NCBI GenBank assembly: GCA_900016675.1 | Contig: LN483070.1 | Location: 1,364,001-1,428,000 of the forward strand | DNA from: Arthrobacter saudimassiliensis | Lineage (GTDB): Bacteria > Actinomycetota > Actinomycetes > Actinomycetales > Micrococcaceae | Length of the DNA: 64,000 nt | Direction: 5' to 3' | Shown: positions 26,662-35,237 of the stretch, in pieces | Position numbering within the stretch: position 1 is the first letter of the stretch | Layout of the letters: every line of letters starts with the position of its first letter | Made by a program: the position numbers and the translations under genes | The notes under the pieces: generated by a model | Databases searched by the model: none | What the model was told of the DNA's origin: nothing | The model's input: the letters and a program-made list of their open reading frames with translations, nothing else

Positions 26662-26818
26662 CTAGGCGGCGGTGTCCTTAGTGACAGTGTAGGAAGCGAC
26701 TGTGTTGGGTGCCTGCATTCCCGGCACCCGGTCGTCCGAAATGCGAGGCCTTGAAGGAGTCGGACGTCAGCCAGGCGAGGAAGCTCTCCTTGGAGTCGAA
26801 CTCCATGATGGAGAAGCT
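26662..26818 (-). pseudogene. Frameshifted monooxygenase-like C-terminal remnant
   Basis: The minus strand reads MEFDSKESFLAWLTSDSFKASHF in one frame. The shift lies around 26735-26745, after which another frame gives DDRVPGMQAPNTVASYTV and a TAG at 26662. Both pieces fit the dimeric alpha-beta barrel family (EthD or antibiotic biosynthesis monooxygenase type). The upstream half of the gene is absent, cut at about 26815, where an unrelated plus-strand fragment begins. Confidence 0.55.
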
Positions 26819-27047
26819 GGCCATCGCCATCGACGAAGCCAAGGTGAAGTTCAAGGACGAGGCTGCGCAGATCCCGGCGGAAGCGGTTTCCATCACCCGG
26901 GACGGCAAGGAAGTCGCCAACAACGGTGAGCTCGCAGCCCATCGGCAGGACTTGGTCCTCGTCGACGGGGAATGGCTGATCGCCTTCCCGGCCGATGCTG
27001 AGCCGTCCGCCTCGCCGAGCCCGAGCGCCACGGCCACCAAGAAGTAG
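26803..27047 (+). pseudogene. Headless fragment of a lipoprotein-like gene, about 81 aa
   Basis: From ATG 26803/26806 a frame reads MEKLAIAIDEAKVKFKDEAA, a strand VSITRDGKEV, and LVLVDGEWLIAFPADAEPS with a Ser/Pro/Thr/Lys tail. The final VDGEWLI strand and SPSPSATATKK tail are common in secreted NTF2-like or lumazine-binding-type lipoproteins, but no signal peptide, lipobox or SD is found. The fragment starts exactly at the palindrome CTCCATGATGGAG (26801-26813). Read as the C-terminal half of a lost gene. Confidence 0.45.
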
Positions 27048-27049
27048 CC

Positions 27050-27307
27050 GTGGCGGCCCGTCGAACAGTCCTGGCCCGCCTCGTGTGGCCCCTGCTGCTG
27101 CTCGGCTGCGCCGGCTGGAGCCTGGGACTCATTGCCGCTACATTTGGAGCCCTCGGGGCATTCATGGCGGCGGTGGGGTTCTCGTTCGCTTTCGTCAGCG
27201 CCGGCATGGCGTGCGGGCTCGCGGCGGAGCGTGTTCAGAACGTGCAGCTGCCACCAGCGCTGAGTGCAGCTGGCCCGGACTGTGCGCCAGAGGCAAGAAC
27301 CGCGTGA
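27050..27307 (+). CDS. Small hypothetical membrane protein, 85 aa
   Basis: GTG start 2 bp after the previous fragment's stop. About three hydrophobic segments (LARLVWPLLLLGCAGWSLG, AATFGALGAFMAAVGFSF, VSAGMACGLAA) then a polar Ala/Pro tail. Not recognised. The close spacing suggests it was once the second gene of a two-gene unit. Confidence 0.45.
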   Translation: MAARRTVLARLVWPLLLLGCAGWSLGLIAATFGALGAFMAAVGFSFAFVSAGMACGLAAERVQNVQLPPALSAAGPDCAPEARTA

Positions 27308-27353
27308 CTGCCAGCGCTCTGGCCAGATGCGCACACGGGCGGTCCCTGGACAA

Positions 27354-27400
27354 GGAAAACCAGCGGGGCTGCCCATGGAGGGCAGCCCCGCTGGTTTTCC
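27354..27400. terminator. Perfect 21-bp hairpin, bidirectional terminator
   Basis: Left arm (27354-27374, ggaaaac then cagcggggctgccc) and right arm (27380-27400) pair exactly around ATGGA. The A-run at the left base and T-run at the right base let it stop transcription from both sides, i.e. between the plus-strand small gene and the minus-strand RHS/immunity unit. Confidence 0.8.
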
Positions 27401-27509
27401 AGTGAGGCCCTGGCGGTCAATGAATAGGAGCCCGGGCTCTGCTCGAGGACCAGGAGGGCAACTGCAGCTGTGTAGCGGGCCGGCAGGCACCCTGTAGCGA
27501 TCGGAGAAT

Positions 27510-27547
27510 GTCCGGGACTGAAAGCTGTGCAGCCTCCAGTCCCGGAC
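27510..27547. repeat. 11-bp inverted repeat
   Basis: GTCCGGGACTG (27510-27520) and CAGTCCCGGAC (27537-27547) are exact complements with a 16 bp spacer, between the terminator hairpin and the small membrane gene. No T-tract follows. Confidence 0.75.
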
Positions 27548-27583
27548 GAATGGGTCTCCAAGATAATGGCGAGATGCTCTTGG

Positions 27584-27784
27584 TTAGCCGCCTTCCGCTT
27601 TGTCCCTTCCGCGTCCGTGGCTGAAGAAGGGGGCGAAAAAGGAGATTGCTGCGAGCGTGCCGCCAACTAGAGCTATGAGGAGGGCGGTGCCCAAGCCCCA
27701 GGCACCCGTTATCGAACGAATGATACCCAGAGTCAGCAGAATGCCCCCTACGGAGGCCAATAGTGCCCTGAAGCCTTCACGCAT
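27584..27784 (-). CDS. Small two-helix membrane protein next to RHS tip, 66 aa (putative immunity)
   Basis: MREGFRALLASVGGILLTLG starts a protein with two hydrophobic helices (residues about 8-25 and 30-50, WGLGTALLIALVGGTLAAIS) and a basic tail SHGRGRDKAEGG. It begins 16 bp after the RHS stop on the same strand and shares the lower G+C of the RHS tip. That position and size are those of immunity genes paired with polymorphic RHS toxins; no sequence family is recognised, so the immunity role is inference. Confidence 0.6.
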   Translation of the reverse strand: MREGFRALLASVGGILLTLGIIRSITGAWGLGTALLIALVGGTLAAISFFAPFFSHGRGRDKAEGG

Positions 27785-27800
27785 ACGTATTCTCCTAATG

Positions 27801-30800
27801 CTAGTAGCACCAGCGTGAACCGTTGGATGGACTCACCCTGCAGCCTTGAGCGTCCACAGGATCAGAGTGTATTGGCTGCGTCACGCTCGGAGCGTTGTCG
27901 ATGGGAGGGCAGATGATTTCTCCTACCGTTGTCGTGACTATTGAAGCCCCAAATACGAGCCACGGATTGATTGGAGGAAACGTCACCCCCACGGCAAGAC
28001 CGACTGCCGCCGTGGTTAGGCCAATCGTCACAGAGCAGACACCCAACCCCAATGGATCCGAGTTGTTGATGGGGTCGTTGGCGGCGTAGGCGTAGCGGTT
28101 GGCGTTTGCAGGGTCGAGCGGTGCGTCGAGGGTGTCCATTTGGGTCCATCGTCCGGTGTCGGGGTTGTACCAGCGTTGGCCGTACTTTACCCATCCGGTG
28201 GCCCGGTCTTGGAGCCCGATTTTGAAGGTGTACGGGTTTTGCGGGACGCCGAGGCCGCCGGAGTCTTCGGTGAGGGTGGGTTTGCCGTACGGGTCGTAGT
28301 TGTAGACGAACGCTGCGTATTCACCGCTGGTGAGCAGGGCGGCAGGGTTGCCGGTTCCGTCGTAAACGTACAGGGACTGCATTCCGGTGCTGGTGCGCAG
28401 CATCAGCGGCTCTCCGGTGACGGGGTCGTGCTCGACGTAGGCTGTCTGCCCCATGCGGGTGAGCTGCTCGACGATGGGGAGGCCTTGGGCGTCTGTGCGG
28501 CCGTAGGTGAGCTGGTAGTCGCCGTTCGGGGTGGTTTGGGAGAGCACCTCGACCTGGGACGAGCCGGCATACGTGTATTTGTACGTCTTATCTCCTTTTG
28601 TGACCCGGGTCATCTGCTGGGCGGTGTTGTAGGAGTACGCCCCGGACGGGTCGTTGGTGAGGTTTCCGGCGCCGTCGAAGGTGTACCCGTTGCTGGAGAT
28701 CTGGTTCGCCGCATTGGCCGTGAGCGTCTGGGTTCCTGCGGGGCCGCCGGCGGTGAGTCGGTTGCCGCGGGCGTCGTAGGTGTAGGTGTACGTGGCAGGC
28801 GATGGCCCGCCGGTAACGACGGCCTTGGTGAGCCGCCCCGCCTTGTCGTAGGTGTACGTGCTGACCGCCCCGGTGAGGTTGTCCTTGACCCACTGGACCT
28901 TGGAGCGGTCGTTGGCCGCCGTCGTGCTGCAGTTGCCGGCGCTGGTGCCGGCTGCATAGCAGTACGTGAGGTCCATGACGGGTGTGTTGTCGTTGTTGCC
29001 GGGCCCGGTGTGGGCGGTGACGCGGGTGACCTTGCCGGCCTTGTCGTAGTCGGTGTGGGTCCGGGCCGCCCAGACGGTGCGGTCGGTGTTGGCCTGCATC
29101 CAGGAGTCGGTGCGCCGGCCCTTGTTGTCGACGGCGAAGGCTAGGGTTTTGACCACGCCGTTGTGCAGGTAGTTCAGCGCGGTCGGGACGCCGGCGTCGT
29201 CGAAGGTGTAGGTGGTGGTGCCGCGGCTGTCGGTGGTGGAGACCAGGTTGGAGGCCTTGTCGTAGCCGTAGGCGATGGTCCCGCCGCCGGCGGTGTTGGC
29301 GCGGGAGGTCAGCCGGCCGAGCTGGTCGTAGCCAAAGGTGGTGGTCCCGGAGGGGTCCACCCGCTTGGTCATCCGGCCGTCCGCGTCGTAGGCGTAGGTG
29401 ACGTTCCGGTCGTAGTAGGCCTCTCCGGTGACCCTGCCCATCGCGTCATAGGTGTAGGAGACGGAGTTGCCGTTGCCGTCGCCTGCTGTCTTTACCCGGC
29501 CCCACTGGTCGTAGGTGAAGTCTTTGACCCCCAGGGATGAGCCGGTGACCGGGGTGACGCGGGTGAGCTGCTTGTCCGCGTTGTAGGTGTACTTGGTGGT
29601 GTTGGACCCGTTGCCCGGGGCCAGGGCCGTGGCGACGGTGCCGTCCGCGTTGTAAGTGAGTTTCGCCTGGGCGGCCAGCGCGTCGGAGGTGGTGAGCTGG
29701 TTGCCGGCGCCGTTGAAGGTGTAGGTGCTCTTGTTCCCGGCGTCGTCGGTGGTTGAGGTGGCCAGATATTTGGTGTTCGCTGCCGTGTTGCCGTACTCGG
29801 CTTTGCCGGTGGCTCCGGTGGAGGAGGCCGAGGCTGTCAGCGACTGCCCGGCATTGGACCCGTAGGTGTTGGTCGTGGTTGAGGCGTCCGTGCCGGTGCC
29901 GCGGGTCGCGGTGAGGGTGTCGAAGTCCCCGGTGTAGGTCTTGGACTGGGTGCGTCCGGCAGCGTCCACGACGTTGGTCACCCGGGCGTTGCCGTCCAGG
30001 GTGTAGGTGGTTCTCGGGACGGTGTTCACTGCGGCGGACTGGTTGGTGTTCGGACCGGCCAGCAGCGTCTGGGTCGCCGAGGGGTAGCTCATCCGGGTGA
30101 TGGAGCTGCCGGGGGAGCCGGCGCTGGTGTTGGGTCGGTCGATCTTGGTGACCCGGCCCTGGTTGTCGTAGGTGAAGTTCACCTGGGAGCCGGTCGGGGA
30201 GGTGATGCGGGTGAGCAGGCTGCCGCTGTAGGCGAACTTGGTGACCTTCCCGGCCGGGTCACGGAACTCGATGGTGTTCTGACCGTATGGGTCGGTGGTG
30301 AATCCGGCGTAGCGGGTGGCGCCGGAGCTGGACTGGCTCATCCGCTCCAGCAGGCCCGAGGCCGAGCCGTAGGTCAGGTCGACGGTCTTGGCGCCGGCGG
30401 TACCGCGGGTGCCGACGACCTTGGTGGGCCGGGCGCCGCTGTAGGTGAGGGTGGTCTTGTTGCCGTTGCGGTCCGCGATCGACACGGCCTGGCCGTCGGC
30501 GTCGAAGGTCTGCACCTCGGCGGTGGTTCGGGAGGTGAGCGTGTAGCCGGTGGAGGTCTTCACCAGGTCCGCCTTCACGCCCTTGGGAGGTGTGAAGGCC
30601 GTGCTGGATCCGGACACGGGAGTGAACAGGGCCGAGTAGCCGTCCCCGGACGTGAACAACACGCCCTTGGATGTGGTGGAGAGCTTTCCGGCGGAAGCCA
30701 GAGCCAGGCTCCAGCGTGGGCCGGCGAAGCCCTGGGCGTCATCGGTGGCCCGGGAGTTGTAGACCATGCCAGTTGACCGGCACCGGCAGGCTGGTCGCGC

Positions 30801-30978
30801 CGGGCCGGTTTCCCAGCAGCCCGATCGTGGACTGGGCGCCCGTCGGTGTGCCTGGAACAGCCGTCGGAGCGAATGCCTGAGCCGGGCCGGCGAGCGCGAA
30901 GATCAGCGCGGCCGCCGTGGCAGCTGCAGTGAGAGGACCGGCCCTGCGGGCGCGGCGGGATAAGACCAATTGCGTCAT
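27801..30978 (-). CDS. RHS repeat (YD-repeat) secreted protein, frameshifted after signal peptide
   Basis: Large RHS/YD-repeat protein, about 1,060 codons. From ATG 30978 a signal peptide (MTQLVLSRRARRAGP, then hydrophobic core, cleavage near AGPAQA-FAP) leads to LPVPVNW, where the frame breaks at 30768. The body continues from MVYNSRATDDAQGF (ATG 30767) through dozens of YD units such as YTYDAMGRVTGE and FGYDQLGRLTSR. The shell-closing RHS core end is intact: RWYNPDTGRWTQMDTLD, RYAYAANDPINNSDPLG. The last 79 residues form the tip: two hydrophobic segments, then a Cys-containing polar tail. Either a pseudogene, a sequencing error or an internal start. Confidence 0.85.
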
Positions 30979-31083
30979 TGGATCCCCCGGGGATGCGAGA
31001 CTGAGCATCGGACGGAAGTGTCCGGATGAGGGGAAGTTTTGCCTCGGTTGACCGGATTCGTCCGCGTAGCGGGTACCCGTTTT

Positions 31084-31345
31084 TCATTCCCCGGGCAGGT
31101 ACTGCCCTTCGCCGGCTTTCACGACGGGCAGCTCCGTCCATTCTGTGGTGTAGCGGGGCGAGGCGATCCGCCGCGTCATGGTCCAGTCGGGCTGCTGGGA
31201 GCGCATGCCGGCCAGACCCAGGCCCAGTGCGGACGGCCCGTATTTGTCGGTGACGGCGCCCAGCAGCGATCCGATGCGCCGCTTCTCGTGGACCGGTTCG
31301 AAAGCGTCGAGGACCGGCTGCACGACGGCGGGGGAAGACCGGTGG
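31084..31345 (-). pseudogene. UmuC-like Y-family polymerase C-terminal remnant
   Basis: The minus strand reads VQPVLDAFEPVHEKRRIGSL, LLGAVTDKYGPSALGLG, then WTMTRRIASPRYTTEWTELPVV and a stop at 31084. This is the last 80 or so residues (DUF4113 region) of UmuC/DinP-type polymerases. Nothing of the catalytic palm or fingers remains; the homology ends near 31345, where the resolvase remnant starts on the other strand. Confidence 0.75.
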
Positions 31346-31585
31346 CGTGTTGGGCTGCGCGCGTTGTCCAGGGGATCGATAAGACGACGCCGGGTGGGCG
31401 CTTGGTCTTTCACCTGCTCGCGGCCGTGGCCGAGTTCGAGCATGACTTGATTGTGGAGCGCACCAAGAAATGATTGGAAGCAGCTTGCAACCGTGGCAGG
31501 ACCGGCGGTCGGAAGCCGGGATGAGTCGAACACTGAATACCCAGGCCCGCGCCATGATCGAGGGCGGGGGTCGTACCCGGTCACA
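31346..31585 (+). pseudogene. Serine resolvase C-terminal remnant
   Basis: The plus strand reads RVGLRALS, shifts frame near 31370, then IDKTTPGGRLVFHLLAAVAE and FEHDLIVERTKK. TGA at 31471-31473 interrupts, and the same frame resumes LEAACNRGRTGGRKPG, shifts again near 31520, and continues MSRTLNTQARAMIEGG. The order matches the end of the catalytic domain and linker of Tn3-type resolvases/invertases; the catalytic serine end and the HTH are gone. Confidence 0.75.
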
Positions 31586-31716
31586 TTAATCGCCCGATTG
31601 CGCTCGCGGTTTGAGGAACTCCTGACTCGGCCGTCGCGGCGCCGCCCGGGCTCGTTTGCTGACGGACGCTCCCGTCACAGCGCCACCCCGATTCCGCCGC
31701 AACCGGCGCCACAGCG

Positions 31717-31728
31717 TACCCTTGACCT
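31717..31728 (+). promoter_or_regulatory. Promoter -10 of leaderless hisE
   Basis: TACCCT at 31717-31722 lies six bases before the GTG start at 31729, with no SD between; the transcript likely begins at or next to the start codon. Confidence 0.45.
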
Positions 31729-31992
31729 GTGAAAACCTTCGAAGACCTCTTCACGGAGCTGAGCGAGAAAGCAGCGAGCCGGCCCGCCGGTTCGCGGACC
31801 GTGGCCGAGCTGGACTCCGGAGTCCACGGCATCGGCAAGAAGGTCGTCGAGGAAGCCGCCGAAGTGTGGATGGCGGCCGAATACGAATCCGACGAAGCCG
31901 CGGCCGAGGAAATCTCCCAGCTCTTCTACCACCTGCAGGTCCTGATGATCGCCAAGGGCCTGACGCTTGAGGACGTCTACAAGCATCTGTAG
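31729..31992 (+). CDS. hisE: Phosphoribosyl-ATP diphosphatase HisE, 87 aa
   Basis: Second step of histidine synthesis. All-alpha MazG-like fold: [35 protein letters not shown] with the metal-binding Glu residues, [30 protein letters not shown] start, 70 bp before hisG, with which it forms the usual actinobacterial hisE-hisG pair. Length is standard. First core gene after the accessory block. Confidence 0.97.
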   Translation: MKTFEDLFTELSEKAASRPAGSRTVAELDSGVHGIGKKVVEEAAEVWMAAEYESDEAAAEEISQLFYHLQVLMIAKGLTLEDVYKHL

Positions 31993-32062
31993 CCACGCGC
32001 CCCGCGCGTGGCCCGGCAGCAGCCTGTCCTCCCAGCCCTCAAGCGAACAGAAAGCCTGACCC

Positions 32063-32908
32063 ATGATCCGTGTAGCCGTGCCCAACAAGGGCTCCCTCTC
32101 CGAATCCGCCTCCGAGATGCTCTCCGAGGCGGGCTACCGCCAGCGCCGCGACACCCGCGAGCTGGTCATGGTGGACCCGGACAACGACGTCGAATTCTTC
32201 TTCCTGCGCCCCCGCGACATTGCGGTCTACGTCGGCGCGGGCACCCTCGACGTCGGCATCACCGGCCGCGACCTCTTCCTCGACGCCCAGGTCGAAGCCC
32301 GGGAGCTGATGAGCCTGGGCTTCGGCGCCTCCACCTTCCGCTTCGCCGGCCCGGTGGGGGACTTCACCGACGTCGCGCAGCTTGACGGCAAGCGCCTGGC
32401 CACCAGCTACGACGGCCTGCTGCGCGCCTACCTCGCCGAGCGGGGCATCAACGCCTCCGTCGTCCGCCTCGACGGCGCCGTGGAATCCTCGGTGCGCCTC
32501 GGCGTCGCCGACGCGATCGCCGACGTCGTCGAAACCGGCACCACCCTGCGCGCCGCCGGCATGGAGATCTTCGGCGAGCCGATCCTCAAGTCCGAAGCCG
32601 TGCTGATCGGCCGCACCGGCGGGGACCCGCATCCCGGCCTGGACGTGCTCATCCGCCGGCTGCGCGGCGTCCTGGTGGCCCGACAGTATGTGATGATGGA
32701 CTACGACATCCGCCGCGAACTGGTTGAACAGGCCGCCGCACTCACGCCGGGCCTGGAGTCGCCCACCGTCTCCCCGCTGCGCGACGACGCCTGGGTGGCC
32801 GTGCGCTCGATGATCAAGCGCAGCGAAACCAACCGGATCATGGACGAGCTGTACGACCTCGGCGCCCGCGCCATCCTGGTCAGCTCCATCCACGCCTGCC
32901 GCATCTGA
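32063..32908 (+). CDS. hisG: ATP phosphoribosyltransferase HisG, long form, 281 aa
   Basis: First, histidine-inhibited step of histidine synthesis. [61 protein letters not shown] (PRPP loop) and the ACT-like C-terminal domain ([16 protein letters not shown]) are present, so this is the homohexameric long HisG, feedback-regulated through its C-terminal domain. It does not need HisZ. Confidence 0.97.
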   Translation: MIRVAVPNKGSLSESASEMLSEAGYRQRRDTRELVMVDPDNDVEFFFLRPRDIAVYVGAGTLDVGITGRDLFLDAQVEARELMSLGFGASTFRFAGPVGDFTDVAQLDGKRLATSYDGLLRAYLAERGINASVVRLDGAVESSVRLGVADAIADVVETGTTLRAAGMEIFGEPILKSEAVLIGRTGGDPHPGLDVLIRRLRGVLVARQYVMMDYDIRRELVEQAAALTPGLESPTVSPLRDDAWVAVRSMIKRSETNRIMDELYDLGARAILVSSIHACRI

Positions 32909-32942
32909 CCCGCCCCCGGACAGAAACCGACAGGAGCAGAGC

Positions 32943-33713
32943 ATGAGCGTTGCAATCCGTGTGATTCCCTGCCTGGACGTGGACAACGGCCGGGTGGTCA
33001 AGGGCATCAACTTCGAGGGCCTGCGCGACGCCGGCGATCCGGTGGAGCTCGCGCACCGGTATGACCGCGCCGGCGCCGACGAGCTGACCTTCCTCGACGT
33101 CACCGCCACCTCCGGCAACCGGGAGACCACGTTCGACGTCGTGTCCCGCACCGCCGAGGAGGTCTTCATTCCGCTGACCGTGGGCGGGGGAGTGCGGACC
33201 ATCGCGGACGTGGACCGGCTGCTGCGCTACGGCGCGGACAAGGCCTCCATCAACACCGCCGCCGTCGCCCGGCCGGACGTGATCGATGAGATCACCCGGC
33301 ACTTCGGCTCCCAGGTGCTGGTGCTCTCCGTGGACGCGCGCCGCGCGCCCGAGGGCGCCACGGCGTCGGGCTTCGAGGTCACCACCCACGGGGGCCGCCG
33401 CGGCACCGGGATCGACGCCGTCGCCTGGGCGAAGGAGGCCGCGGACCGCGGGGTGGGCGAGATCCTGCTGAACTCCATCGACGCCGACGGCACCCGCGAG
33501 GGCTTCGACCTGGAGATGATCCGCGCCGTCCGCGCCGCGGTGAAGGTTCCGCTGATCGCGTCCGGCGGCGCCGGCAAGCCCGAGCACTTCCCGCCGGCCG
33601 TGGACGCCGGGGCCGACGCCGTCCTGGCCGCCAGCGTGTTCCACTTCGGCCCGGACAGCGCCATCGCCGAGGTCAAGCAGGCCATCCGCGACGCCGGGCA
33701 CCCGGTCCGCTAG
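32943..33713 (+). CDS. hisF: Imidazole glycerol phosphate synthase cyclase HisF, 256 aa
   Basis: Cyclase half of IGP synthase, working with the HisH glutaminase (not in the window). [15 protein letters not shown] carries catalytic Asp near residue 11; [12 protein letters not shown] carries the second near 130; both phosphate-binding loops (GGGVRT and [10 protein letters not shown]) are visible. SD AGGAGC before ATG 32943. It follows hisG by 34 bp and is probably in the same transcript. Confidence 0.97.
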   Translation: MSVAIRVIPCLDVDNGRVVKGINFEGLRDAGDPVELAHRYDRAGADELTFLDVTATSGNRETTFDVVSRTAEEVFIPLTVGGGVRTIADVDRLLRYGADKASINTAAVARPDVIDEITRHFGSQVLVLSVDARRAPEGATASGFEVTTHGGRRGTGIDAVAWAKEAADRGVGEILLNSIDADGTREGFDLEMIRAVRAAVKVPLIASGGAGKPEHFPPAVDAGADAVLAASVFHFGPDSAIAEVKQAIRDAGHPVR

Positions 33714-33864
33714 TCGCCTGCCGGCCGGCCTCGCGGGGGTTGTGTCGAAGGGTTACGCGAAGAAAAGTCGAAGCCAGGTCCGCTTCGGGGAAATAAACCG
33801 CCCCGGCGCGGACTTGGCTTTTTAAGTGCCCACCGGCACGGACACCCCACAGTCTGGAGAATCC

Positions 33865-34905
33865 TTGAGCACTGCACGCGCCTACGCGGCCACCTCCGCC
33901 ACCGACCCGCTGGTTCCCACCACCATCGAGCGCCGCGCTGTCGGCCCGCACGACGTCCGCATCGACATTGCCTACGCCGGCATCTGCCACTCGGACATCC
34001 ACACGGTCCGCGGCGAGTGGGGCCCGATTGCCTATCCGCAGGTGGTGGGCCACGAAATCGTCGGCACCGTCGCCGAAGTCGGCTCCGAGGTCACCACGCA
34101 CCAGGTCGGGGACCGGGTCGGGGTCGGCTGCCTGGTCAACTCCTGCCGCGAGTGTGAGAACTGCAAGGCCGGCATGGAGCAGTACTGCCTGAACGGCAAC
34201 GTCGGCACGTATGCCAGCAAGGACGTGGACGGCAGCATCACCCAGGGCGGCTACTCCACCTCCGTGGTGGTCAACGACCACTTTGTGCTCCGGGTCCCGG
34301 AGAGTATCTCCTACGAAGCCGCGGCTCCGCTGCTCTGCGCCGGCATCACCACCTACTCGCCGCTGGCGCACTGGAACGCCGGGCCGGGCAAGCGGGTCGC
34401 CGTCGTCGGCATGGGCGGGCTCGGCCACATGGCCGTGAAGATCGCGGCCGCGATGGGCGCCGAGGTGACCGTCCTGTCCCAGACCCTGAGCAAGCAGGAG
34501 GATGGACTGCGCTTCGGCGCCAAGGACTACTACGCCACCAGCGACGCCGACACGTTCGACAAGCTGGCCGGCACGTTCGACCTGATCATCAACACGGTCA
34601 GCGCCCCGGTGGACCTGCAGCAGTACCTGTCGCTGCTGCGCCTGGACGGGACCATGGTCAGCGTGGGCGCTCCGCCCGAGCCGCTGCCGGTCTCGGTCTT
34701 CACCCTGATGAACCAGCGCCGCTCCTACGCGGCATCCAACATCGGCGGCATCGCCGAGACCCAGGAGATGCTGGACTTCTGCGCCGAGCACGGCATCGCC
34801 CCGGAGGTGGAGCTGATCAGCGCCGAAGACATCAACGCCGCCTACGAGCGGGTGCTGAAGTCCGACGTCCGCTACCGCTTCGTCATCGACGCCGCGACCA
34901 TCTGA
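33865..34905 (+). CDS. Zinc-dependent NAD(P) alcohol dehydrogenase (YahK/CAD type), 346 aa
   Basis: Medium-chain dehydrogenase. Catalytic zinc: Cys41 (GICHSDIH), His63-Glu64 (GHE) and Cys158 (LLCAGITTY). Structural zinc: Cys94, 97, 100 and 108. Rossmann motif [11 protein letters not shown]. This pattern is that of YahK, AdhC and cinnamyl-type alcohol dehydrogenases, which reduce broad aldehydes, usually with NADPH. Start TTG at 33865 is chosen since it follows GGAGAATCC; the GTG at 33826 would add a 13-residue head. Terminator at 34925. Confidence 0.93.
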   Translation: MSTARAYAATSATDPLVPTTIERRAVGPHDVRIDIAYAGICHSDIHTVRGEWGPIAYPQVVGHEIVGTVAEVGSEVTTHQVGDRVGVGCLVNSCRECENCKAGMEQYCLNGNVGTYASKDVDGSITQGGYSTSVVVNDHFVLRVPESISYEAAAPLLCAGITTYSPLAHWNAGPGKRVAVVGMGGLGHMAVKIAAAMGAEVTVLSQTLSKQEDGLRFGAKDYYATSDADTFDKLAGTFDLIINTVSAPVDLQQYLSLLRLDGTMVSVGAPPEPLPVSVFTLMNQRRSYAASNIGGIAETQEMLDFCAEHGIAPEVELISAEDINAAYERVLKSDVRYRFVIDAATI

Positions 34906-34924
34906 CGGTTCCGTGGCAGGCAAG

Positions 34925-34953
34925 GGCGTCTCACCTTTCGGTGGGGCGCCTTT
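34925..34953 (+). terminator. Terminator of the alcohol dehydrogenase gene
   Basis: GGCGTCTCACC and GGTGGGGCGCC pair (two G-T wobbles) around TTTC, followed by TTT, 20 bp after the stop codon. Confidence 0.75.
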
Positions 34954-35000
34954 GTCGTAGGCGGGCCGGTGGGGCGCCTGTGCCGTACGAGGGCCGGTGG
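34939..35000 (+). repeat. Imperfect direct repeat, period 28 bp
   Basis: The stretch beginning CGGTGGGGCGCCT at 34939 recurs at 34967 with a few changes (tttgtcgtaggcgg versus gtgccgtacgaggg), the second copy running to about 35000. It duplicates the right arm of the terminator. Confidence 0.7.
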
Positions 35001-35100
35001 CCTGACGGCGGCCGGAGTTCCTCCACTTTGGGTTGTGCCCCTCCAGTCCGCGCGTTTCCTCCGCCTGCAACCGGAGGAGCTGCCCGAATCGGAGGGGGGT

Positions 35101-35180
35101 GATGCAAAGCGGAGGGGGCGGGTGCAAAGCGGAGGGCGCGGGTGCAAAGCGGAGGGCATGGATGCGAAGCGGAGGGCGCG
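35101..35180. repeat. Four tandem 20-bp repeats
   Basis: Units GATGCAAAGCGGAGGGGGCG, GGTGCAAAGCGGAGGGCGCG, GGTGCAAAGCGGAGGGCATG and GATGCGAAGCGGAGGGCGCG occupy 35101-35180 without gaps. Core GCAAAGCGGAGGG is kept. They sit in the 330 bp gap (34906-35237) between two convergent genes; the gap holds this, the terminator and the period-28 repeat, and no gene. Confidence 0.9.
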
Positions 35181-35237
35181 GCCAAGGGGCGCTTCGCTCA
35201 GGGGGGCGGATCTTCGCCCAGTGGGGCGGCGGGGCGG

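Noticed and set aside
25671-26942. 423-codon form of the FmdE-like gene
   Set aside because: The upstream part is unlike a protein family and the ATG at 26210 has an SD; the extension is antisense to the EthD-like remnant.
26678-27490. 270-codon minus-strand frame covering the remnant region
   Set aside because: Only its last 25 codons look like a protein family (the monooxygenase remnant); the rest is antisense to the plus-strand fragments and crosses the 21-bp hairpin.
28140-29540. Plus-strand frames opposite the RHS gene
   Set aside because: Shadow of the YD repeats; low-complexity Val/Gly-rich translation with no family resemblance.
35101-35180. 20-bp repeats as a CRISPR array
   Set aside because: Units are adjacent without spacers and no cas genes lie nearby; a tandem repeat.
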